Of a stretch of DNA of 64,000 nt, positions 57,962 through 64,000 are shown piece after piece; positions within the stretch are counted from its first letter, which is position 1, and every line of letters starts with the position of its first letter. Below the pieces are notes generated by a model. That model had not been told where the DNA came from, made no database searches, and worked only from the letters and a program-made list of their open reading frames with translations. Location: contig JAUQXA010000007.1 in NCBI GenBank assembly GCA_030834895.1, positions 62,001 to 126,000 of the forward strand, given 5' to 3'. This DNA comes from Anaerolineales bacterium (GTDB lineage: Bacteria; Chloroflexota; Anaerolineae; Anaerolineales; Villigracilaceae). The position numbers and the translations under genes were made by a program.

Positions 57962-59149
57962 TTATTTAGGTTGGAAGACGAGGAACGAAGCGCCGTTCTC
58001 GAAAGCATGACGCACTTGCGCATTCTCGAAGACTGCAACGGCGAAATAGTACGAAGCTGCCATATCTGAGAACTGAACATCGGTCTCGGAACCTGTATTG
58101 AGCTTGCGTCCGAATTCCAAAGTCCACATGCCATCAGCCCATTTCCAGCCAGCGGAGATATTGCCACGGTCCCCAACGATCTCACTCTTGACGATACCGG
58201 GGATATAAGAACCAATAGGCATGGCATCCAAAGCAGCTTGGTCAAGAGCAACTTTTTCGCTGTCGAGGATGAAGCCTGGAGCGCCAGTGGTTGTATCGAA
58301 GCCAGCGCTGGTGAAACCAGGTTTGGATTTATCAGGAACGGTCTTGGTTGCATCATTGGGGTCAGGCATGGTTGCAAAGTTATCTGCATAGCCGCCGGAG
58401 TCTTTGGCATCGCTATGGCGGCCAGCTTCGATGGTCTTGGTCTGCAGTTCGGGAGTTGAGGTGTCGAGTTTGGTCGAGTCCAACCATTGATCGTCCACTT
58501 GGTTCATGTTGCGAACGGATTTCCAATGCCAGATGTCGGCGGTTTCGCCTTCGGCGAGATACTTGTTGCCATAAGGTTTAATGTCGGCATTCTCGCCCGA
58601 ATGACAGGCTACGAAACAACCTGTGGTCTCAAAATTTTTGACAGCAGTGATGGGCCAAATAAAAGCCATCTTATCTTCGTAAACGGTGTTGTTATCGCCG
58701 CCCTTGTCGGCTGGGTCGGTGATTTTCTTCCAAGAGCCATCTTCCTGTTTTTGCCACGGAGAGCGATACCAGGATTCGGTCGGGTCGGCATAGGTGACGA
58801 GGAAATAAACTTCATCGGCTGTATAAACGGCTTTGATGCTAACATCTGTGCCGCCTTTGCCATCGAAGTTCATGCCGCCAGAAACAGGGATCACGATCTC
58901 GGTCGCGGAAGCCCAAGCGGCATCGTCGCCTATACCGTCAAGCGCAGGAGCGGCATCTACAGGAGCGGCTACGAGAGCGCCCTCGGGAGCAGTCCAGGCG
59001 GGCATTGGGGGTTCAGTAGCAACGGAGGCTTCAGTTGCAACAATAGGAGCTTCTGTCACAACAGGGGCAGGCGTAGCTGCCACACCGCACGCGCTCAATA
59101 CCAGCGAAGCCAGCACGAGCAAGGAAACAAGCACAAACATCTTTTTCAT
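57962..59149 (-). CDS. Ethylbenzene-dehydrogenase-type haem-binding lipoprotein
   Basis: A 395-residue lipoprotein with a lipobox (VLSAC near residue 21) and a low-complexity Val/Ala/Thr linker. The rest resembles the haem-binding gamma-subunit domain of ethylbenzene/DMS dehydrogenases (EB_dh): PALDGIGDDAAWASA, VYFLVTYADPTESW, then the CFVACHSGE motif, WHWKSVRN, and the ending LEFGRKLNTGSETDVQF. The CX3CH motif may bind haem c. It may be a stand-alone electron carrier. No molybdopterin subunit is nearby. Confidence 0.8.
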   Translation of the reverse strand: MKKMFVLVSLLVLASLVLSACGVAATPAPVVTEAPIVATEASVATEPPMPAWTAPEGALVAAPVDAAPALDGIGDDAAWASATEIVIPVSGGMNFDGKGGTDVSIKAVYTADEVYFLVTYADPTESWYRSPWQKQEDGSWKKITDPADKGGDNNTVYEDKMAFIWPITAVKNFETTGCFVACHSGENADIKPYGNKYLAEGETADIWHWKSVRNMNQVDDQWLDSTKLDTSTPELQTKTIEAGRHSDAKDSGGYADNFATMPDPNDATKTVPDKSKPGFTSAGFDTTTGAPGFILDSEKVALDQAALDAMPIGSYIPGIVKSEIVGDRGNISAGWKWADGMWTLEFGRKLNTGSETDVQFSDMAASYYFAVAVFENAQVRHAFENGASFLVFQPK

Positions 59150-59267
59150 CTAATTCTCCTTTTTATAAATAGGAAAACTGTCCGCAGTGTCGGAAGTTTT
59201 CCAGCCAATTCAAACCGTTTCGCCAACTACTTGAATATTCAGATTAAAAAGTAGTAGACAAAGGGCT

Positions 59268-59285
59268 GAGCGTTTTTCTGCCGGC
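59268..59285 (-). promoter_or_regulatory. Degenerate tandem-palindrome-like site upstream of the haem lipoprotein gene
   Basis: On the minus strand GCCGGC-AGAAAA-ACGCTC matches the proximal operator class (compare promoter 7), with TAATCT about 33 bp downstream as a -10. No good distal copy is present. Confidence 0.3.
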
Positions 59286-59369
59286 ACACTGGCTAGATAT
59301 ATGCGGGGCATCCACTCGTACTACTACGAACGCGCCCCAGCCAACATCCTTTGACCGGGGAGTATTTGT

Positions 59370-59400
59370 CTCCGTCATTTTGTTTCCCAAAATGACGGAG
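59370..59400 (-). terminator. Terminator after the small YHS gene
   Basis: CTCCGTCATTTT (59370-59381) pairs perfectly with AAAATGACGGAG (59389-59400), loop GTTTCCC. It separates the YHS gene from the haem lipoprotein gene. Confidence 0.65.
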
Positions 59401-59429
59401 AGTTGACCAATTTAATCGGGGGAATTGAA

Positions 59430-59609
59430 CTAATGTTGGTGTGCGTGTTCGTCGGCTTTACCAAGATACTTCTCAGGGTTCTCGTCGAAAGCCTTCTTAC
59501 AGCCAAGTGAGCAGAAGTAATACGTCTGCCCGTTGTGTTCGGATGTGCCAGCGGCGGTTGTGGGATCAATATCCATGCCGCAGACGGGGTCATGCACTGT
59601 AGTTGTCAT
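59430..59609 (-). CDS. 59-residue YHS-domain protein
   Basis: A short soluble protein: [17 protein letters not shown], then YYFCSLGCKKAFDENPEKYL and a His-rich tail (DEHAHQH). It is a stand-alone version of the YHS domain fused to the ATPase at 54119-56755. AGGAG precedes the ATG. A longer ORF on the same strand in another frame is spurious. It has its own promoter (8) and terminator. Confidence 0.85.
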   Translation of the reverse strand: MTTTVHDPVCGMDIDPTTAAGTSEHNGQTYYFCSLGCKKAFDENPEKYLGKADEHAHQH

Positions 59610-59633
59610 AGGTTATCTCCTTTGTCGTATATG

Positions 59634-59702
59634 ATTATCACATTAATAGCCACCGTTATTAAGAGCCATATTACTTATAAACAAATAGGCAATATGGCCT
59701 GT
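59634..59702 (-). promoter_or_regulatory. Tandem-palindrome promoter 8 (YHS gene)
   Basis: Distal operator ATAGGC-AATATG-GCCTGT at 59685-59702, proximal copy at 59661-59678 (ATAAGT-AATATG-GCTCTT on the minus strand), -10 GATAAT at 59634-59639; spacing 57 bp. Confidence 0.65.
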
Positions 59703-59944
59703 TTGCTGCTCCCATAACAATATGAAATGTAAATAAAATACGATACTCTGTTTTGCCTCACAACTCTGGGCGGATGTCAGCACAAGAAAAATGGAAAAGA
59801 TCTAAATTGGTAAATGCCAGCCTGTGAAAGAACCGCAGGCTGGCCAGGATGGATTGCAGATATAAGTTTGTGTGCCTGAAATTTAGGTATTGTCGCGTGA
59901 GTAATTCTGCGTCGAAGGATTTCGATAAGTCAATTAGATAAGAC
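59703..59944. other. Intergenic region without recognised features
   Basis: Between the YHS promoter and the end of the gamma-synthase/lyase gene. An inverted repeat CCAGCCTG / CAGGCTGG (59817-59824 and 59836-59843) may act as the terminator of the cystathionine operon. No gene is seen. Confidence 0.4.
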
Positions 59945-61090
59945 TCATTTAACCTTAATTAAGGCTGACTCCAGATCGTCCAGCAAATCATCAATATGTT
60001 CAATGCCCACAGAAAGGCGCACCAGTCCAGGGTCAACGGCCAGAGGTGAATTGGCGACCGAGGCATGGGTCATGACAGCGGGGAGTTCGATCAGAGACTC
60101 CACGCCGCCCAACGACTCTGCCAGCGCAAAAATGCGAGTGCTTTTCACCACCTTGCGGGCGGCTGTCTCCCCACCGCGTAGAATAAATGAGATCATGCCG
60201 CCGCCCGAACGCATCTGACGGTGGGCAAGCTCAACTTGCGGATGGCTGGGGTGAAAAGGATATATAACCTGTGCCACTTTGGGATGAGCCGCCAAAAGAT
60301 TGGCAATCATGGCTGCATTTTCAGCTTGGCGATCCAAGCGAACAGCCAGGGTCTTGATGCCGCGCAAGATCAGGAAACAATCCAAAGGACCCGGCACAGC
60401 GCCGACTGCATTTTGTAGGAATGCCAATCTTTCGCGCAATTGGATGTCAGCGCCAATCACTGCCCCACCGATCACATCCGAATGTCCGCCCAAATATTTG
60501 GTTGTGGAATGGACGACCAAGTCGGCACCCAGAGTCAACGGGCGCTGTAAATATGGGGTGGCGAAGGTGTTATCCACTGCTAAAAGTGGCGGGTTGCTAC
60601 GCTGGCGGGCAATCTTGGCAATGGCAGAAATATCGCTCACGCGCAGGAGTGGATTAGTGGGTGTCTCCAACCAAATCAAACGCGTGTTCGGGCGCAGATT
60701 GGTTGTCACCTGTTCGAGGTCGGTGGTATCGGCATAGGAAAAATCCAGCCCATAGGAACGGAAGACGCACTCGAACAATCTGAAAGTGCCACCGTAGACA
60801 TCATTGCCCGCAAGAATATGATCGCCCGGCGCAAACAAGCGCAAAACATTATCGGTGGCAGCCAGACCTGAAGCATAAGCCAGCCCAAATTGACCGGCTT
60901 CCAGTTCAGCCAGGCAGGTCTCCAGAGCGGTACGGGTCGGATTGCCGGTGCGCGAGTATTCGTATCCGCCACGCAACCCGCCGACACCATCCTGCTTATA
61001 CGTGGATGTTTGGTAAATGGGCGTCATCACCGCCCCGGTGATTGGATCCGGTTCCTGCCCGGCATGGATGGAAAGTGTCTCAAATTTCAT
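59945..61090 (-). CDS. Cystathionine gamma-synthase / gamma-lyase (Cys/Met metabolism PLP enzyme)
   Basis: A 381-residue PLP enzyme of the Cys/Met family: PIYQTSTYKQDG and YEYSRTGNPTR at the N-terminus, the PLP lysine in VHSTTKYLGGHSDV, and SLGGVESLIELPAVMTH. Next to a cystathionine beta-synthase, gamma-lyase activity (reverse transsulfuration, cysteine from homocysteine) is the natural reading, though gamma-synthase cannot be excluded. It starts 12 bp after the beta-synthase gene. Confidence 0.9.
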   Translation of the reverse strand: MKFETLSIHAGQEPDPITGAVMTPIYQTSTYKQDGVGGLRGGYEYSRTGNPTRTALETCLAELEAGQFGLAYASGLAATDNVLRLFAPGDHILAGNDVYGGTFRLFECVFRSYGLDFSYADTTDLEQVTTNLRPNTRLIWLETPTNPLLRVSDISAIAKIARQRSNPPLLAVDNTFATPYLQRPLTLGADLVVHSTTKYLGGHSDVIGGAVIGADIQLRERLAFLQNAVGAVPGPLDCFLILRGIKTLAVRLDRQAENAAMIANLLAAHPKVAQVIYPFHPSHPQVELAHRQMRSGGGMISFILRGGETAARKVVKSTRIFALAESLGGVESLIELPAVMTHASVANSPLAVDPGLVRLSVGIEHIDDLLDDLESALIKVK

Positions 61091-61102
61091 TCGTAGGTTT
61101 TC

Positions 61103-62521
61103 CTATATCCCTTGGGCGATGTAGTCCAGCACGTCAATTTTGGTCAGGATACCAACCGGATGATCCTGCTCGGTCACCAATACAACCTGACCGTCCATGA
61201 TGACCGGGAGAACTGCTTCAACTGGCGTATCTACCGGGAAAACGGTCTTGGTTGGCGTGACAACTTCACCAATAGTTTCTTCCGGTGAATGCGTGTGGTC
61301 GCTCTCCAGCATGTGCTTGAGCAAACCAACTTCCGTTACCACTCCACCCAGTTTGCCATCAGGATAGAGCACGGGCATCTGCGAAATATCGTGCAGTTTC
61401 ATCTGGGCAATCACATCGGTCATACGGTCGTTGATGCGGGTGGTAATCAGCCCCTGAGTTGGTTTAGCCGCCAGGATGTCGCCAAGCGAAGACTCGCCCC
61501 ACTCTGAGGATAGGAAGCCGTTTTCGCGCATCCACTGATCGTCATAAAATTTTGAGAGATAACGGGAACCCGAATCGGGCAGGATGACCACCACCAGTCG
61601 GTCAGATGGCAGTGTCTGGGCATAGCGGATGGCAGCCGCAAGGGCGGACCCAGAGGAGCCTCCGCTAAAAATGCCTTCTTCCTTCACAAGGCGGCGCGCC
61701 CATAAGAAGGATTCTTTATCCCCAACACGGACGATATGATCAATCAACGATAAATCGAGAGTCGTCGGCAGGAAATCCTCGCCGATGCCTTCCACCTTAT
61801 ACGTCTTTGGATGTGCATCTTCTGGGATACGTCCCTGTTGCCAGGTTTCCAACAGCAATGAACCGACTGGGTCTGCGCCTACAATCCGAATGTTTGGATT
61901 CTGTTCTTTGAGATAACGCCCCACTCCACTGATGGTGCCGCCCGTACCCATCCCCATCACTACGTCGGTGACAAGCCCACCAGTCTGCTCCCATATTTCC
62001 GGTCCCGTACTCTGATAATGACTGCGCGGATTTTCGGGGTTGTGATATTGATTGGCAAGGATGGCATTGGGAGTTTCAGCCACCAGTCTTTTGGCGACAC
62101 TGTAATAGGAGCGTGGATCTTCAGGTTCGACGGCAGTGGGGGTGACAAACACCTTTGCACCGAAGGCGCGTAAAAGTTGGATTTTTTCTTGACTCATTTT
62201 GTCAGGCAGGACAAAAATGGTTTTGTAGCCTTTCTTGGCGCTGACGATTGCCAGCCCCAAGCCGGTGTTGCCTGACGTGGACTCAACGATAGTTCCGCCT
62301 GGCTTCAGCCGCCCACTGCGTTCGGCTTCTTCGATGATGTTCAGGGCAATGCGGTCTTTGATTGAACCGCCTGGGTTGAAAAACTCAACTTTTGCATAGA
62401 TCGGGCAGGGCAGTCCGCGCCCGAGACGGTTTAGACGAACAAGAGGGGTCTTCCCGATGGTTTCCAAAATATCGTTATAGACCCTCAGCGTGTCAGATGT
62501 TGGGATGATTGGGAATGTCAT
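61103..62521 (-). CDS. Cystathionine beta-synthase with tandem CBS domains
   Basis: A 472-residue enzyme. Residues 15-330 are a PLP fold-type II synthase with the lysine in NPGGSIKDRIA, the phosphate loop GTGGTISGVG, and TSGNTGLG. Residues 345-470 carry two CBS domains (AQMKLHDISQMPVLYPDGK; VLVTEQDHPVGILTKIDV). It condenses homocysteine with serine (or O-acetylserine) to cystathionine. ATG 62521 has GGAG seven bases upstream. The operon is preceded by a polycysteine leader and terminator, so cysteine control is likely. Confidence 0.92.
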   Translation of the reverse strand: MTFPIIPTSDTLRVYNDILETIGKTPLVRLNRLGRGLPCPIYAKVEFFNPGGSIKDRIALNIIEEAERSGRLKPGGTIVESTSGNTGLGLAIVSAKKGYKTIFVLPDKMSQEKIQLLRAFGAKVFVTPTAVEPEDPRSYYSVAKRLVAETPNAILANQYHNPENPRSHYQSTGPEIWEQTGGLVTDVVMGMGTGGTISGVGRYLKEQNPNIRIVGADPVGSLLLETWQQGRIPEDAHPKTYKVEGIGEDFLPTTLDLSLIDHIVRVGDKESFLWARRLVKEEGIFSGGSSGSALAAAIRYAQTLPSDRLVVVILPDSGSRYLSKFYDDQWMRENGFLSSEWGESSLGDILAAKPTQGLITTRINDRMTDVIAQMKLHDISQMPVLYPDGKLGGVVTEVGLLKHMLESDHTHSPEETIGEVVTPTKTVFPVDTPVEAVLPVIMDGQVVLVTEQDHPVGILTKIDVLDYIAQGI

Positions 62522-62944
62522 TTTTTTCTCCAAGGTATGTATGGTTATTAATAACAAAAGGGCCACTACTAACAACGACAGCCGACAAGAAGGTTGCAAA
62601 ATGCAAGACGTCTGTCTGCCATCCGGTATAGATGCATGATTGATAGGAAATGCGGAACACCCGCTGTTATACGAGTGCCCGCGAAATACACAAGCAGTGC
62701 AACCAATCTTGAAGGTGGACTGAACCAGGTCTCGTAAAAGGGTATGTATGCATCACTATAAGCATCCTTGCAAACTGAATTTCAAATCGAATAATCATCC
62801 ATAAACAGCACAAAGAAACGCTCTTCCTCTTTTTCAACTTGGCTATGGCGCTGCAAATAGCTGCCTGTACTTAAGTCTGCGTAAATAAATTTCCACCCAT
62901 GTCGGGCAGACTCGGCGTTTTATTCGAATTGTGGCTTTTGAAAG
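62522..62944. other. Long 5' region of the cystathionine operon
   Basis: A 420-bp stretch between the leader terminator and the beta-synthase start, with no recognised gene. The minus-strand RNA could fold, but no known riboswitch consensus (SAM, T-box) was seen. Confidence 0.4.
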
Positions 62945-62992
62945 AAAGGGGGAAAAGAAAAAGCCCGCCGAGAAATACTTATCGGCGGGCTT
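62945..62992 (-). terminator. Attenuator-type terminator ahead of the cystathionine operon
   Basis: On the minus strand AAGCCCGCCGA (62992-62982) pairs perfectly with TCGGCGGGCTT (62971-62961), followed by TTTTTCTTTTCCCCC. It lies 27 bases after the polycysteine leader stop and 420 bp before the beta-synthase start. TCGGCG at 63011-63016 can pair instead with the CGCCGA of its 5' arm. Confidence 0.75.
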
Positions 62993-63018
62993 GGTATAAG
63001 CGCATTACTCGCCGAAAA

Positions 63019-63132
63019 TCATGTGGGCGTGGAACAACAATAGCAACAACAATACTCCGCCTGTTCTAAGACGACAGAGAAAATGTTACGGTGATTGCAG
63101 AAAGAATTTTGTTCAGTATAGGTAGTGAGCAT
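63019..63132 (-). CDS. 37-residue polycysteine leader peptide
   Basis: A short ORF from ATG 63132 to TGA 63019 reading MLTTYTEQNSFCNHR, then FSVVLEQAE and YCCCYCCSTPT. Five of six consecutive codons near its end are cysteine (TGT/TGC) and the sixth is tyrosine. It is followed 27 bases later by a rho-independent terminator and then the cystathionine operon. Ribosome stalling at cysteine codons under cysteine shortage would favour read-through, as known for polycysteine uORFs in mycobacteria. There is no Shine-Dalgarno, so translation may be leaderless-like or weak. Confidence 0.55.
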   Translation of the reverse strand: MLTTYTEQNSFCNHRNIFSVVLEQAEYCCCYCCSTPT

Positions 63133-63169
63133 GGTTAAAGGTGTTTATATGAGCTAATCAATAGGATAA

Positions 63170-63198
63170 TAAATAACATAATCAGGTTGTTACGTCAA
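63170..63198 (-). promoter_or_regulatory. Promoter of the polycysteine leader
   Basis: Minus-strand TTGACG (63198-63193), 17-bp spacer, TATTTA (63175-63170). It predicts a start near 63162, 30 bp before the leader ATG. Confidence 0.5.
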
Positions 63199-63327
63199 GA
63201 GGATTACCAAGCAGTGCGGTTTGCGCACCGTCCTGTGAACCCATGCAGAAGAGCATGAAATTGGGGAAAGCAAAGCAGGAAAGCTGTTGGGAATTAAAAT
63301 TGTTTCACCATGAATCTCATTTTACTT
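63199..63327. other. Region between the two promoters of the cystathionine operon
   Basis: No gene is supported here; a 74-codon + strand open frame (63243-63467) has no ribosome site or recognisable domain. Confidence 0.3.
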
Positions 63328-63396
63328 ATCATAGCCTTTCCGTTTCCAAACGTCTTGCGCCAAATTGCTTCAAGGCTTATAGGCAATTCTGCCTAT
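63328..63396 (-). promoter_or_regulatory. Tandem-palindrome promoter 9 (cystathionine operon, upstream promoter)
   Basis: Distal operator ATAGGC-AATTCT-GCCTAT at 63379-63396 is a perfect palindrome. The proximal copy is at 63355-63372 (TGAAGC-AATTTG-GCGCAA on the minus strand), -10 TATGAT at 63328-63333; spacing 57 bp. Confidence 0.65.
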
Positions 63397-63520
63397 ACAG
63401 TTCAGCCTGCTGCTTTTTGAGTCCCACAGAGTCAGCGGTTAGGACTTGCTGCATAAATAAATGGTAACGATCCAGTGGTTTGGATAAGGGATTCCATTCC
63501 GGGTCAATCTGGTTCCCCTA

Positions 63521-64000
63521 CTACGGGAGCAACGGGTCAATCAAAGCTTTGATCTCATCCACATTTAGGAATGGACCTATTTTGACATAATTGATGACGC
63601 CGTTGGTATCAATGATATATGTCTCTGGTACACCCTTGATTCGAAATATTTGAGAGATAACCGTGCCTATATCCGGCCCGTTGGGATAGGTGTTATTGAA
63701 TTTTTTCAGGAAGGCGCGCGCTGGAATTTCAGTATCCACATAATCTATCCCCAGGAAGACCACCTTGCCACTCGGTTGATAATATTCCCAGGCTTGCTCC
63801 AATGACGCGGCCTCCTGCTCACACGGCTTACACCATGAAGCCCAAAAATTAATAAAAACCACCTTGCCCCGTAAATCTGAAATCTTCACCGCAGATTGGC
63901 TGTTGTATTCATAACCGCTGTAGAACGTGAGGCTGAAATCAGGAACCTGATCTCCAGCTTGGACGGTTCCCTGTCGGGCACGTACCAGTCCAAATCCCAA
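63521..64000 (-). CDS. TlpA/ResA-like extracytoplasmic thioredoxin (5' end beyond the window)
   Basis: The C-terminal 159 residues of a thioredoxin-like protein: AGDQVPDFSLTFYSG, GKVVFINFWASWCKPCEQEAASLE with the redox pair CKPC, VVFLGIDYVD, and cis-proline region IKGVPETYIIDTNG. TlpA/ResA/CcmG proteins reduce apocytochrome or copper-site cysteines outside the membrane. The start and any signal anchor lie beyond base 64000. It fits with the CcdA-like gene in this island. Confidence 0.88.
   Translation of the reverse strand: MGFGLVRARQGTVQAGDQVPDFSLTFYSGYEYNSQSAVKISDLRGKVVFINFWASWCKPCEQEAASLEQAWEYYQPSGKVVFLGIDYVDTEIPARAFLKKFNNTYPNGPDIGTVISQIFRIKGVPETYIIDTNGVINYVKIGPFLNVDEIKALIDPLLP

Noticed and set aside
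59375..59593. A 72-codon open frame on the minus strand at the YHS gene
   Set aside because: It is a shadow: the correct frame from 59609 encodes a clear YHS domain with a good ribosome site.
62640..62960. A SAM riboswitch or T-box ahead of the cystathionine operon
   Set aside because: No consensus elements of either were found.
63010..63070. A Leu-rich frame (LLLLLLFHAHMIFGE) overlapping the polycysteine leader
   Set aside because: It lacks a proper start, and the Cys-rich frame explains the same repeats better in front of a cysteine-biosynthesis operon.
63243..63467. 74-codon + strand ORF near promoter 9
   Set aside because: It lies across the predicted - strand promoter and operator, has no ribosome site and no recognisable domain.

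Overview
The window reads as chromosomal DNA of an environmental bacterium and is essentially one long metal, sulfur and redox island. The gene set (iron uptake with DtxR regulators, four different P1B metal ATPases, CuA proteins without an oxidase, Tat-exported L,D-transpeptidases, SPW-type and YHS proteins) is the kind seen in Chloroflexota/Anaerolineae. That assignment is an impression from protein style, not a phylogeny. No rRNA, tRNA, CRISPR array, transposase or integrase was recognised.

Layout. 1-1.6 kb: feoB (runs off the left edge) behind a DtxR-type regulator. 1.8-9.7 kb, + strand: cadmium/lead cluster (CmtR-like ArsR repressor, lspA, two methyltransferase-type proteins, a CoA-ligase-like enzyme, cadD, DUF302, an APC-core P1B ATPase) and a degenerate response regulator. 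9.8-13.5 kb: an unknown protein between diverged direct repeats, SPW protein, patatin, cyclopropane-fatty-acid synthase. 13.7-18.8 kb: CSC-core P1B ATPase, Met-rich exported protein and a two-component system with a Met-rich sensor. 19.0-21.9 kb, - strand: a sulfur-relay-like module (TusA-like, DsrE, TusA-OsmC fusion, MetE-like) preceded by a 37-codon mini-gene. 22.0-23.8 kb: FTR1 permease diverging from a second DtxR regulator across a large palindrome. 23.8-63.4 kb, almost all - strand: copper and extracytoplasmic redox operons (CuA/cytochrome/NapH-like genes, ABC exporter with a YHS tail, CopA with a CsoR-like protein, lgt, CcdA and cupredoxin genes, a nine-gene operon led by a YHS-CopA ATPase, an ethylbenzene-dehydrogenase-type haem lipoprotein, YHS proteins). 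59.9-63.4 kb: cystathionine beta-synthase and a gamma-synthase/lyase behind an attenuator-like leader. 63.5 kb to the end: a TlpA-like thioredoxin.

Three signals stand out. (1) Three reading frames are interrupted by a single in-frame TGA (DUF1573 protein, MetE-like protein, 37-codon mini-gene). Each TGA is followed by a stem-loop whose apical loop carries G-U at +20/+21 or +22/+23, the geometry of a bacterial SECIS element, so they look like selenocysteine genes. (2) Ten - strand promoters between 27 and 63 kb share an 18-bp palindrome, ATAnGC-N6-GCnTAT, with its centre 56-58 bp upstream of the -10 hexamer, plus a weaker second copy about 24 bp nearer the promoter. This defines a regulon covering most of the copper/redox operons. 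(3) The cystathionine operon is preceded by a 37-codon leader ORF ending in a run of cysteine codons, then a terminator, as in cysteine-responsive attenuation. YHS/TRASH metal-binding domains also recur six times, three of them fused to unrelated partners (ABC ATPase, adenylate cyclase, P-type ATPase).
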